Notes under the pieces: model-generated
Database searches by the model: none
The model's input: only the letters and a program-made list of their open reading frames with translations
What the model was told of the DNA's origin: nothing
Assembly: GCF_036946495.1 (NCBI RefSeq)
Contig: NZ_JAQIIX010000001.1
Location: 124,001-188,000, forward strand
DNA: 64,000 nucleotides
Direction: 5' to 3'
DNA from: Mycolicibacterium neoaurum
Lineage (GTDB): Bacteria; Actinomycetota; Actinomycetes; Mycobacteriales; Mycobacteriaceae
Position numbers and translations under genes: made by a program
Shown here: positions 47,578 to 55,957 of the stretch, piece after piece
Layout: each line of letters begins with the position of its first letter
How positions within the stretch are numbered: position 1 is the first letter of the stretch

Positions 47578-50500
47578 GTGACCGCTTACCCCAAGCCGGC
47601 CGCCGGAACCCCGAACTTTCCGACGCTGGAAGCCGAGGTTCTCGACTTCTGGGGCGCCGACGACACCTTCCGGGCCAGTATCGCGCGCCGGGATGGTGCG
47701 CCGGAGTATGTGTTCTACGACGGTCCGCCGTTCGCCAACGGTCTTCCGCATTACGGCCACCTGCTCACCGGCTACGTCAAGGACATCGTCCCGCGCTACC
47801 GCACCATGCGCGGATACAAGGTGGAGCGGCGGTTCGGCTGGGATACCCATGGCCTGCCCGCCGAGCTGGAGGTGCAGCGCCAGCTCGGGATCACCGACAA
47901 GAACCAGATCGAAGAGCTCGGCATCGAGAAGTTCAACGATGCCTGCCGCGCCTCAGTGATGAAGTATGCCGGCGAATGGCGTGCCTACGTCACCCGTCAG
48001 GCCCGCTGGGTCGATTTCGACAACGACTACAAGACGATGGATCTGGACTTCATGGAGTCCACCATCTGGGCATTCAAACAGTTGTGGGACAAGGGTCTTG
48101 CCTATCAGGGCAACCGCGTGCTGCCGTATTGCTGGAACGACGAAACCCCGTTGTCCAACCACGAGCTGCGGATGGACGACGACGTCTACCAGAGTCGTCA
48201 GGACCCCGCGCTGACCGTCGGATTCCGGATCGCCGACGATGCCGAATCTGGCCTGGCCGGCGCCTACCTGTTGATCTGGACCACCACGCCGTGGACGCTG
48301 CCGTCGAATCAGGCCGTGGCGGTCAACCCGGGTGTCTCCTACGTGGTGGTCGAGGGTCCCGACGGGCACCGATTCGTCCTCGCCGAAGCCCGCCTCGGTG
48401 CCTACTCCCGCGAACTGGGTGAGGAACCGGTCGTCGTCGCGACCTACCTCGGAGAGCAGCTGCTGGGCACGCGCTACCTGCCCCCGTTCGCATATTTCGT
48501 CGAGTCCGACGCCGCGCGGAACTCCTTCCAGGTGCTCGGCGCCGATTTCGTGAGCACCGAGGACGGCACCGGTCTGGTGCACATGGCCCCGGCCTATGGC
48601 GAGGATGACAAGGCGACCGCCGACACCGCCGATATCGTGGCGGTCACCCCGGTCGATTCCAAGGGTCGGTTCGACGTCACGGTGCCCGATTACTCGGGGC
48701 TGCAGGTGTTCGAGGCGAACCCGCAGATCATCAAGGACCTCAAGAACGGCACCGGTCCCGCGGCAGTCAACGCGCCGGTGCTGCTGCGGCACGAGACCTA
48801 CGAGCACTCCTACCCGCACTGCTGGCGCTGCCGTAATCCGCTGATCTACCGGGCGGTGTCGTCCTGGTTCGTCAAGGTGACGCAGTTCCGGGACCGGATG
48901 GTCGAGCTGAACCAGCAGATCACCTGGTACCCCGAACATGTCAAGGACGGCCAGTTCGGCAAGTGGCTCTCCAACGCCCGTGACTGGTCCATCTCGCGAA
49001 ATCGCTACTGGGGCACGCCCATCCCGGTGTGGGTATCCGACGACCCCGCTTATCCGCGCACCGACGTCTACGGCAGCCTCGACGAGCTGGAGCGCGATTT
49101 CGGGGTCCGGCCGGACAACCTGCACCGGCCGTTCATCGACGAGCTGACCCGCCCCAATCCCGATGATCCGACCGGCAAATCGACCATGCGGCGCATCGAG
49201 GACGTGCTCGACGTCTGGTTCGACTCCGGGTCGATGCCGTATGCGCAGGTGCACTACCCGTTCGAGAACCAGAAGTGGTTCGACGGCGTCACCGGTCCGG
49301 ACGGCACCGAAGATGCGCATTTCCCCGGCGATTTCATCGTCGAGTACATCGGGCAGACCCGCGGCTGGTTCTACACCATGCATGTGCTCTCCACCGCACT
49401 TTTCGACAGGCCGGCGTTCAAAACCTGTGTCTCGCACGGCATCGTGCTGGGCAACGACGGTCAGAAGATGAGCAAGTCGCTACGCAACTACCCGGACGTG
49501 TCGGAGGTCTTCGACCGCGACGGCTCCGATGCCATGCGTTGGTTCCTGATGGCCTCACCGATCCTGCGCGGCGGTAATCTGATCGTCACCGAGCAGGGCA
49601 TCCGCGAGGGTGTGCGGCAGGTGCAGTTGCCGTTCTGGAACGCCTATACCTTCTTGACCCTGTACGCCCCGGCCAAGGGCACCTGGCGCACCGATTCGAC
49701 CCATGTGCTGGACCGCTACATCCTGGCCAAGCTCGCCGCCCTGCGTGACGAGTTGACCGCATCGCTGGACGTCTGCGATATCTCCGGGGCATGTGACCAG
49801 CTGCGGCAGTTCACCGAGGCGTTGACCAATTGGTATGTGCGACGGTCGCGTTCACGGTTCTGGGACGAGGATGCCGACGCGATCGACACCTTGCACACGG
49901 TGCTGGAGGTGACCGGGCGGCTTGCCGCTCCGCTGCTGCCGCTGGTCTCGGAGGTCATCTGGCGCGGAGTGACGGGACAACGGTCGGTGCACCTGACCGA
50001 CTGGCCGTCCGCCGATGAGCTGCCCGCCGATCCCGCTCTGGTGGCCGCCATGGACCAGGTGCGCGAGGTGTGCTCGACGGGCTCCTCGCTGCGCAAGGCC
50101 AAGAAGCTGCGGGTGCGGTTGCCGCTACCGAAACTGACCGTCGCGGTGCAGGATCCGGACAGCTTGGCGCCGTTCGCGGACCTCATCGCCGACGAGCTGA
50201 ACGTCAAGGCCGTCGAGCTCAGTGACGAGATCGACACCTACGGCCGGTTCGAGCTGGCGGTCAATGCCCGTGCGGCGGGGCCGCGGATCGGCAAGGACGT
50301 GCAGGCGGCCATCAAGGCGGTCAAGGCCGGCGATGGTGTGCTCAACGCGGACGGCACGCTCACCGCCGGGCCTGCAACCCTGCTGCCGACCGAGTTCACC
50401 TCCAAACTCGTTGCCGCGGACCCGGAGTGGACCGCGGCGTTGCCCGACGGGGCCGGTCTGGTGGTGCTCGACGGAAACGTGACCCCGGAACTGGAAGCCG

Positions 50501-50736
50501 AAGGCTGGGCCAAGGACCGCATCCGTGAGCTGCAGGAGTTGCGCAAGACCACCGGACTGGACGTCTCCGACCGCATCTCGGTACGCATGTCGGTGCCTGC
50601 GCAGTTCGCCGAGTGGGCGGCCACCCACCGCGATCTGATCGCCGGTGAGATCTTGGCAACGGATTTCGAGTTCGGCGACGTCGCCGACGGCCACGATGTC
50701 GGCGAGGGCGTGCTGGTGACCATCGCCAAGGCCTGA
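47578..50736 (+). CDS. ileS: Isoleucine--tRNA ligase
   Basis: A 1052-aa class I synthetase. The HIGH motif is HYGH (residues 58-61, in PPFANGLPHYGH) and KMSKS is at 630-634. The CP1 editing domain contains LLIWTTTPWTLPSNQA, and the anticodon-binding domain follows from about 690. The length and long C-terminal region fit the type 2 (eukaryote-like, mupirocin-insensitive class) IleS of actinobacteria, in line with M. tuberculosis IleS. GTG 47578 follows AGGAGA and is the output of the T-box leader. Confidence 0.98.
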   Translation: MTAYPKPAAGTPNFPTLEAEVLDFWGADDTFRASIARRDGAPEYVFYDGPPFANGLPHYGHLLTGYVKDIVPRYRTMRGYKVERRFGWDTHGLPAELEVQRQLGITDKNQIEELGIEKFNDACRASVMKYAGEWRAYVTRQARWVDFDNDYKTMDLDFMESTIWAFKQLWDKGLAYQGNRVLPYCWNDETPLSNHELRMDDDVYQSRQDPALTVGFRIADDAESGLAGAYLLIWTTTPWTLPSNQAVAVNPGVSYVVVEGPDGHRFVLAEARLGAYSRELGEEPVVVATYLGEQLLGTRYLPPFAYFVESDAARNSFQVLGADFVSTEDGTGLVHMAPAYGEDDKATADTADIVAVTPVDSKGRFDVTVPDYSGLQVFEANPQIIKDLKNGTGPAAVNAPVLLRHETYEHSYPHCWRCRNPLIYRAVSSWFVKVTQFRDRMVELNQQITWYPEHVKDGQFGKWLSNARDWSISRNRYWGTPIPVWVSDDPAYPRTDVYGSLDELERDFGVRPDNLHRPFIDELTRPNPDDPTGKSTMRRIEDVLDVWFDSGSMPYAQVHYPFENQKWFDGVTGPDGTEDAHFPGDFIVEYIGQTRGWFYTMHVLSTALFDRPAFKTCVSHGIVLGNDGQKMSKSLRNYPDVSEVFDRDGSDAMRWFLMASPILRGGNLIVTEQGIREGVRQVQLPFWNAYTFLTLYAPAKGTWRTDSTHVLDRYILAKLAALRDELTASLDVCDISGACDQLRQFTEALTNWYVRRSRSRFWDEDADAIDTLHTVLEVTGRLAAPLLPLVSEVIWRGVTGQRSVHLTDWPSADELPADPALVAAMDQVREVCSTGSSLRKAKKLRVRLPLPKLTVAVQDPDSLAPFADLIADELNVKAVELSDEIDTYGRFELAVNARAAGPRIGKDVQAAIKAVKAGDGVLNADGTLTAGPATLLPTEFTSKLVAADPEWTAALPDGAGLVVLDGNVTPELEAEGWAKDRIRELQELRKTTGLDVSDRISVRMSVPAQFAEWAATHRDLIAGEILATDFEFGDVADGHDVGEGVLVTIAKA

Positions 50737-50759
50737 GCGCCCGAACGTCGGCGTCCGTC

Positions 50760-50972
50760 TCAGCCCGTCGCGACCCTGGCCGATCTGTCGGCGAAGGACA
50801 CCTCGTCACCGGGTCGCAGCTGGCGACCGCGGCGCAGATCGACCTCGCCGTTGACGGTGACCAGGCCGTCGGCGATCACCGCTTTGGCATCCGCGCCGCT
50901 GTCGATCAAACCGGCCAGCTTCAGGAACTGCCCCAATCGGATCGACTCGTCGCGGATCGGCACGTTGTCCAT
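50760..50972 (-). CDS. Small S4-domain RNA-binding protein
   Basis: A 70-aa protein that is essentially one S4 domain: ESIRLGQFLKLAGLIDSGAD, then AVIADGLVTVNGEVDLRRGR and LRPGDEVSF. This is the YaaA/RlbA-like stand-alone S4 type, likely binding structured RNA such as rRNA or tRNA. ATG 50972 gives the expected short length; the frame continues upstream to 51851 only as antisense to dinB. Convergent with ileS and divergent from dinB. Confidence 0.85.
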   Translation of the reverse strand: MDNVPIRDESIRLGQFLKLAGLIDSGADAKAVIADGLVTVNGEVDLRRGRQLRPGDEVSFADRSARVATG

Positions 50973-51029
50973 GCGGCCAGGGTAGTGGCGTGCGGTCGCA
51001 TCGTCGGACCGTGCGCCTAGCATCCAGGT

Positions 51030-52370
51030 GTGCATCGGTGGGTTCTGCATCTGGACATGGATGCGTTCTTCGCCTCGGTCGAACAATTGACCAGGCCCAC
51101 CCTGCGGCATCGTCCGGTACTGGTCGGCGGTCTCGGTGGCCGCGGCGTCGTGGCCGGTGCCAGCTACCAGGCACGCGTCTTCGGGGCACGTTCGGCGATG
51201 CCCATGCACCAGGCGCGCAGGCTGGTCGGCGCCGGCGCGGTGGTCCTGCCGCCGCGTGGCGCGGTGTACGGAACCGCCAGTCGGCGGGTATTCGCCACCG
51301 TGCGGTCGGTGGTGCCGGTGCTCGAACAGCTGTCCTTCGACGAGGCGTTCGGCGAACCGGCCGAACTGGTCGGCGCGGCCGTGCCCGAGGTCGCGGAATT
51401 CTGCGAAGCCCTGCGTTTTCGGGTGCGGGCCGAGACCGGACTGATCGCGTCGGTGGGGGCGGGCTCGGGTAAGCAGGTCGCCAAGATCGCCTCGGGGCTG
51501 GCCAAACCGGACGGTATCCGGATCATCGGACGCGCCGACGAGCAGGCGCTGCTCTCGGCGCTGCCGGTCCGCAAACTCTGGGGGATCGGCCCGGTGGCCG
51601 AGGATCGCCTGCGCCGGCTCGGTATCGAGACCATCGGGGCGTTCGCCGCGCTCAGCGACGGCGAGGTCGCCGATGTGCTGGGTGCCACCGTCGGTCCGGC
51701 ACTGCACCGGTTGGCCCGCGGGATCGATGACCGCCCGGTGGCCGAGAACGCCCCGGCCAAGCAGATCAGCGCCGAGTCGACCTTCGCCGAGGATCTGCGC
51801 ACCCTCGATCAGCTCCGCGACGCGATCACCACCATCGGTGAGCACGCGCACCGCCGCCTGCTCAAGGACGGCCGGGGTGCGCGGACCGTGACGGTGAAGC
51901 TGAAGAAATCGGACATGGCGACCCTGACCCGGTCGGCGACGCTGCCGTATGCCAGCACCGACGCCGCGACCCTGGTGGCGACCGCCCGTCGGCTGTTGCT
52001 CGACCCGCTCGAGGTGGGGCCGATACGTCTTGTCGGCATCGGGTTTTCGGGTCTTTCCGATGTGCAGCAGGAGTCCCTGTTCCCCGATCTGGACCTCGTC
52101 GACGAGGACGTGCCGGAAAGTCGCACACCGCTACCACTGCGCACCGGGCCGGAGTCCTGGCGGGTCGGTGACGACGTGCGGCACACCGATCACGGCCACG
52201 GGTGGGTGCAGGGTGCCGGACACGGGGTGATGACGGTGCGTTTCGAGACCCGGGCATCGGGACCGGGGATCGCGCGGACGTTCCCGGCCGATCTGCCCGA
52301 TATCAGCCGCGCCGACCCGGTCGACAGTCTGGACTGGCGCGATTATCTGGACACCCTCGATCCGGCCTGA
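51030..52370 (+). CDS. dinB: DNA polymerase IV (Y-family)
   Basis: A 446-aa translesion polymerase. Palm motifs: HLDMDAFFASVEQ, with the first metal-binding Asp, and LSFDEAF, with the second Asp-Glu. The HhH region is KLWGIGPVAEDRLRRLG, followed by the little finger. QESLFP near residue 348 is a plausible beta-clamp-binding motif. The extra C-terminal tail (about 365-446) resembles the longer mycobacterial DinX type. GTG 51030 gives MHRWVLHLDMDAFF, the normal start. Position matches Rv1537. Confidence 0.94.
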   Translation: MHRWVLHLDMDAFFASVEQLTRPTLRHRPVLVGGLGGRGVVAGASYQARVFGARSAMPMHQARRLVGAGAVVLPPRGAVYGTASRRVFATVRSVVPVLEQLSFDEAFGEPAELVGAAVPEVAEFCEALRFRVRAETGLIASVGAGSGKQVAKIASGLAKPDGIRIIGRADEQALLSALPVRKLWGIGPVAEDRLRRLGIETIGAFAALSDGEVADVLGATVGPALHRLARGIDDRPVAENAPAKQISAESTFAEDLRTLDQLRDAITTIGEHAHRRLLKDGRGARTVTVKLKKSDMATLTRSATLPYASTDAATLVATARRLLLDPLEVGPIRLVGIGFSGLSDVQQESLFPDLDLVDEDVPESRTPLPLRTGPESWRVGDDVRHTDHGHGWVQGAGHGVMTVRFETRASGPGIARTFPADLPDISRADPVDSLDWRDYLDTLDPA

Positions 52371-52373
52371 TCG

Positions 52374-53297
52374 TCAGCCCCAGCGGGCGAAGACATCGTC
52401 GGCGGTTGCGCCGGCGGCCAGCGCGGCCATCAGCAGTACCCGCGCCTGGGCCGGGCGGATGCCGGGCACCGGTACGGCCCCGGCATCGGTGAGCTCCCGG
52501 CCCGGTCCGTAGATCGGGCGCACCCGGCCACCGGGGACCCTGGTGCCGATGACGACGGCGAGCCCGGCGCGCACCGCACGGCGGACCCCGTCGATCATGG
52601 CGGGTCCGGCGTTGCCTGCGCCGAGGGCTTCCAGGACGATCCCGCGCGCACCGGCCGCCACACAGGCGTCGATACCGACCGCATCCGCACCCGGATAGGC
52701 GGTCACGATGTCCACCCGCGGCGCGGCGGCCGCGCGCAACGCCGCGAACCGCGGGCCGCGCGGCGGCGCGGACATATCGACGCGCCCGTCGCGCACCGAG
52801 CCCACCGCGGTGCCGGTGAACCCGGACAGGTCTTCGGTGGCGGCCTTGTACAGACCCAACGGTTGCCAGATGGTCCCCGCGAACGCGACCAGCACGGCGG
52901 CCGGGGCCGATCGCGCCACGGCGATGGCGTCGCGCAGATTGGCCGGACCGTCGGGATCGGGGGCGTCGGCACTGCGCTGCGCCCCGGTCAGTACCACCGG
53001 CACCGCAACGTCATGGGTCAGCTGCAGCCACAGCGCCGTCTCCTCCATGGTGTCGGTGCCGTGGGTGATGACGATGCCACCGCAGTCAGGGTGGCGGCCT
53101 TCGGCGCGGACCGCGTCGGCGATCCGATCCCAGTCGGCAGGTTCGAGCGCCGAGCTGTCCACGGACATCAACTCACGCACCCGTACGTCCAGACCGGCCG
53201 TCAGGTCCGTGCCGCTGCGGGTCGGGCGAGCAACGCCGTCAGACCCGGAACTGGTGGCGATCGTGCCGCCGGTGCTGATGACGGTGATGGCGGGCAT
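52374..53297 (-). CDS. ansA: L-asparaginase
   Basis: A 307-aa type I/II-like asparaginase that hydrolyses asparagine to aspartate and ammonia. Both active-site threonine motifs are present: ISTGGTIATSS near the N-terminus and VITHGTDTMEETALWL around residue 100. The C-terminal domain includes RGIVLEALGAGNAG. No signal peptide is evident, so it is likely cytosolic. It is convergent with dinB (3-nt gap) and divergent from lspA. Counterpart of Rv1538c. Confidence 0.94.
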   Translation of the reverse strand: MPAITVISTGGTIATSSGSDGVARPTRSGTDLTAGLDVRVRELMSVDSSALEPADWDRIADAVRAEGRHPDCGGIVITHGTDTMEETALWLQLTHDVAVPVVLTGAQRSADAPDPDGPANLRDAIAVARSAPAAVLVAFAGTIWQPLGLYKAATEDLSGFTGTAVGSVRDGRVDMSAPPRGPRFAALRAAAAPRVDIVTAYPGADAVGIDACVAAGARGIVLEALGAGNAGPAMIDGVRRAVRAGLAVVIGTRVPGGRVRPIYGPGRELTDAGAVPVPGIRPAQARVLLMAALAAGATADDVFARWG

Positions 53298-53376
53298 GGC
53301 AGCGATTGTCCACCATCGTCACCGCAGACCAGGACGGCATGGCGGCGCGGGCCCAACCGTTTGGGATGATGGTCCG

Positions 53377-54042
53377 GTGACCGACGAATCGACGGGCGCC
53401 GTCCCACCGGCCGGCGCGCCCGACGCAGCACCACCGCCACCACGTAAGCGGTTGCGCCTGCTGTTCGCCATCGCCGGTGTGGTGCTGATCCTCGATATCG
53501 TGACCAAGGTGCTGGCCGTCCGGCTGCTGGTGCCCGGGCAGCCGGTGTCGATCATCGGTGACACCGTCACCTGGACGTTGGTGCGCAACTCCGGCGCGGC
53601 CTTCTCCATGGCCACCGGCTACACATGGGTACTGACGCTGGTCGCCACCGGGGTGGTCATCGGCATCGTCTGGATGGGCCGTCGGCTGGTGTCCCCCTGG
53701 TGGGCGCTCGGGCTGGGCATGATCCTCGGCGGTGCACTGGGCAATCTGGTCGACCGGTTCTTCCGGTCTCCTGGTCCGCTGCGCGGGCACGTCGTCGACT
53801 TCCTGTCCATCGGTTGGTGGCCGGTGTTCAACGTCGCCGATCCCGCCGTGGTGGGTGGGGCGATCCTGCTGGTGGTGCTGTCGCTGTTCGGTTTCGACTA
53901 CGACACGACCGGCCGTCAGCGACCGGAGACCGACAAGGCCGAGCCTGTCGGACAGCAGAACCCCGCACCGGAGAGCGAGTTGCCCGCTTCGGCGTCGGCG
54001 ACGGACAAGCCGAACGATCCGTCGGACACGCCGAGCTCATGA
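53377..54042 (+). CDS. lspA: Lipoprotein signal peptidase LspA
   Basis: A 221-aa aspartic protease of the plasma membrane that removes signal peptides of lipidated prolipoproteins. Four helices are visible. The two catalytic Asp residues are in GGALGNLVDRFF and VFNVADPAVV. GTG 53377 precedes a short Pro/Ala-rich N-terminal tail. The C-terminal tail of about 45 residues is polar and probably disordered, longer than in compact LspA proteins. Its stop overlaps the rluD start (ATGA), so translation is coupled. Counterpart of Rv1539. Confidence 0.95.
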   Translation: MTDESTGAVPPAGAPDAAPPPPRKRLRLLFAIAGVVLILDIVTKVLAVRLLVPGQPVSIIGDTVTWTLVRNSGAAFSMATGYTWVLTLVATGVVIGIVWMGRRLVSPWWALGLGMILGGALGNLVDRFFRSPGPLRGHVVDFLSIGWWPVFNVADPAVVGGAILLVVLSLFGFDYDTTGRQRPETDKAEPVGQQNPAPESELPASASATDKPNDPSDTPSS

Positions 54043-54968
54043 CCACTCGCTCGATGCCCGTCCCCGAAGGCCTGGCCGGTATGCGCGTCGATGCGGGCCT
54101 GGCTCGTCTGCTGGGGTTGTCCCGGACGGCGGCCGCCGCCATCGCCGAGGAGGGCGGTGTCGAGCTCGACGGGACCGCCGCCGGTAAATCGGACAAACTC
54201 GTCGCCGGCGCCTGGCTGGAGGTGCGGCTGCCCGAACCCCCTGCGCCGGTGGAGAACACGCCCGTCGAGATCGAGGGCATGTCGATCCTGTACTCCGATG
54301 CCGACATCGTCGTCGTCGACAAGCCGGCCGGCGTGGCCGCGCACGCATCGGTGGGCTGGACCGGCCCGACGGTGCTGGGTGGGTTGGCTGCGGCCGGGTT
54401 TCGGATCACCACATCCGGTGTGGCCGAGCGCAAGGGCATCGTGTCACGGCTGGACGTCGGGACATCGGGGGTAATGGTGGTGGCGATCTCCGAGCGGGCC
54501 TACACGGTGCTCAAGCGGGCGTTCAAGGAGCGCACGGTGGAGAAGCGTTACCACGCGCTGGTCCAGGGTCATCCGGATCCGTCCAGCGGCACCATCGACG
54601 CTCCGATCGGCAGACACCGCGGCCACGACTGGAAGTTCGCGGTCACCGAGAGCGGCCGCGACAGCGTCACCCACTACGACACCATCGAGGCGCACGTCGC
54701 GGCCAGCCTGCTCGACATCCATCTGGAGACCGGACGCACCCATCAGATCCGGGTCCACTTCGCGGCGCTGCACCACCCGTGCTGCGGTGACCTGACTTAC
54801 GGGGCCGACCCGACCCTCGCCAAGAAGCTGGGCCTGGAGCGGCAGTGGCTGCATGCCCGTTCGTTGGGTTTCGCGCACCCGGACGACGGACGATGGCTGG
54901 AGATCACCAGTCCGTATCCGGCCGATCTGCAGGCCGCACTGGACCGCGTGCGCGCCAACGACCGGTGA
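54039..54968 (+). CDS. rluD: RluD-type 23S rRNA pseudouridine synthase
   Basis: A 309-aa enzyme. An N-terminal S4 domain (about 15-80; GMRVDAGLARLLGLSRTAAA) precedes the catalytic domain with VSRLDVGTSGVMVVA (active-site Asp). Later motifs are KRYHALVQG and LETGRTHQIRVHFAALHHP. It modifies uridines in 23S rRNA helix 69 if orthologous to RluD; the site specificity is inferred. The ATG overlaps the lspA stop by 4 nt and its own stop overlaps the next start, so three genes are translationally linked. Confidence 0.92.
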   Translation: MTTRSMPVPEGLAGMRVDAGLARLLGLSRTAAAAIAEEGGVELDGTAAGKSDKLVAGAWLEVRLPEPPAPVENTPVEIEGMSILYSDADIVVVDKPAGVAAHASVGWTGPTVLGGLAAAGFRITTSGVAERKGIVSRLDVGTSGVMVVAISERAYTVLKRAFKERTVEKRYHALVQGHPDPSSGTIDAPIGRHRGHDWKFAVTESGRDSVTHYDTIEAHVAASLLDIHLETGRTHQIRVHFAALHHPCCGDLTYGADPTLAKKLGLERQWLHARSLGFAHPDDGRWLEITSPYPADLQAALDRVRANDR

Positions 54969-55930
54969 CGGTGCGCGCCGCCGATCGGCAGCGCAGTGGG
55001 TGGGTGTTCGGTATCGGCGCCTACGGCATGTGGGGGCTGTTCCCGGCGTTCTTCCCGCTGCTCAAACCCGCGGGCGCGGTGGAGATCCTGGCACACCGGA
55101 TCGTCTGGAGCGCCGCCTTCCTGGCGATCGTCATCGTGGCGGTGCGCCGGGTCGCGGATCTGCGCGCCATCACCGCCCGCACCTGGGGCCTGCTGGCGAT
55201 CGCATCGGTGCTGATCTCGGCCAACTGGGCGATCTACGTGTATGCCGTGAACAACGGTCACGTCGTCGATGCGGCGTTGGGCTACTTCATCAATCCGCTG
55301 GTGACCGTGCTACTGGGGCTGCTGGTGTTCCGCGAACGTCTGGCCGGCGCGCAGTGGGTCGCACTGGCCGTCGCCATCGCCGGCGTGGTGGTGCTGACCT
55401 GGCAGTTGGGCGCGCCGCCCTATATCGGGTTGGGGCTCGCACTGTCCTTCGCTCTGTACGGCGCGGTGAAAAAAGTGGTGCCGGTCGACCCGCGGGTCAG
55501 CGTCGGCGTCGAGGCGGGCCTGGCCACCCCGTTGGCGCTGGGTTATCTGGTGTATCTGCAGCATGACGGCACCGGGACGTTCCTCGGGTCCGGGACCGGG
55601 CACAGTCTGCTGTTGATCGTGGCAGGCGTGCTCACTGCACTGCCGCTGCTGCTCTTCGCGGCAGCGGCTCAACGGCTGGCCCTGGTGACCATGGGGCTGC
55701 TGTTCTATCTGACCCCGGTGATGCAATTGTCCTGGGGCATCGCGGTGGGCGGCGAACCGATGCCTCCGGCCCGCTGGGCGGGGTTCGCGCTGATCTGGGT
55801 GGCGCTGGCGATCTTCACCATCGACTCGCTACTGCGGTCACGTGCGCGCAACAGCCGCCACATCGGCACCTCGCAGAGGCACCCGGACAGACCGGCCACC
55901 GCGCCGGATGATCGTGGCGGGACGTGTTAA
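54965..55930 (+). CDS. rarD: RarD-like EamA-family transporter
   Basis: A 321-aa membrane protein with about ten helices arranged as two EamA repeats. The RarD signature is seen in GIGAYGMWGLFPAFFPLLK and EILAHRIVWSAAF. Such proteins are drug/metabolite-type permeases of unknown substrate. GTG 54965 overlaps the rluD stop (GTGA). The C-terminal tail is basic. It is last in the lspA-rluD-rarD series, 27 nt before mmpL. Confidence 0.9.
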   Translation: MTVRAADRQRSGWVFGIGAYGMWGLFPAFFPLLKPAGAVEILAHRIVWSAAFLAIVIVAVRRVADLRAITARTWGLLAIASVLISANWAIYVYAVNNGHVVDAALGYFINPLVTVLLGLLVFRERLAGAQWVALAVAIAGVVVLTWQLGAPPYIGLGLALSFALYGAVKKVVPVDPRVSVGVEAGLATPLALGYLVYLQHDGTGTFLGSGTGHSLLLIVAGVLTALPLLLFAAAAQRLALVTMGLLFYLTPVMQLSWGIAVGGEPMPPARWAGFALIWVALAIFTIDSLLRSRARNSRHIGTSQRHPDRPATAPDDRGGTC

Positions 55931-55957
55931 CAGCAACACCATGTAGCCTAGTCGCCA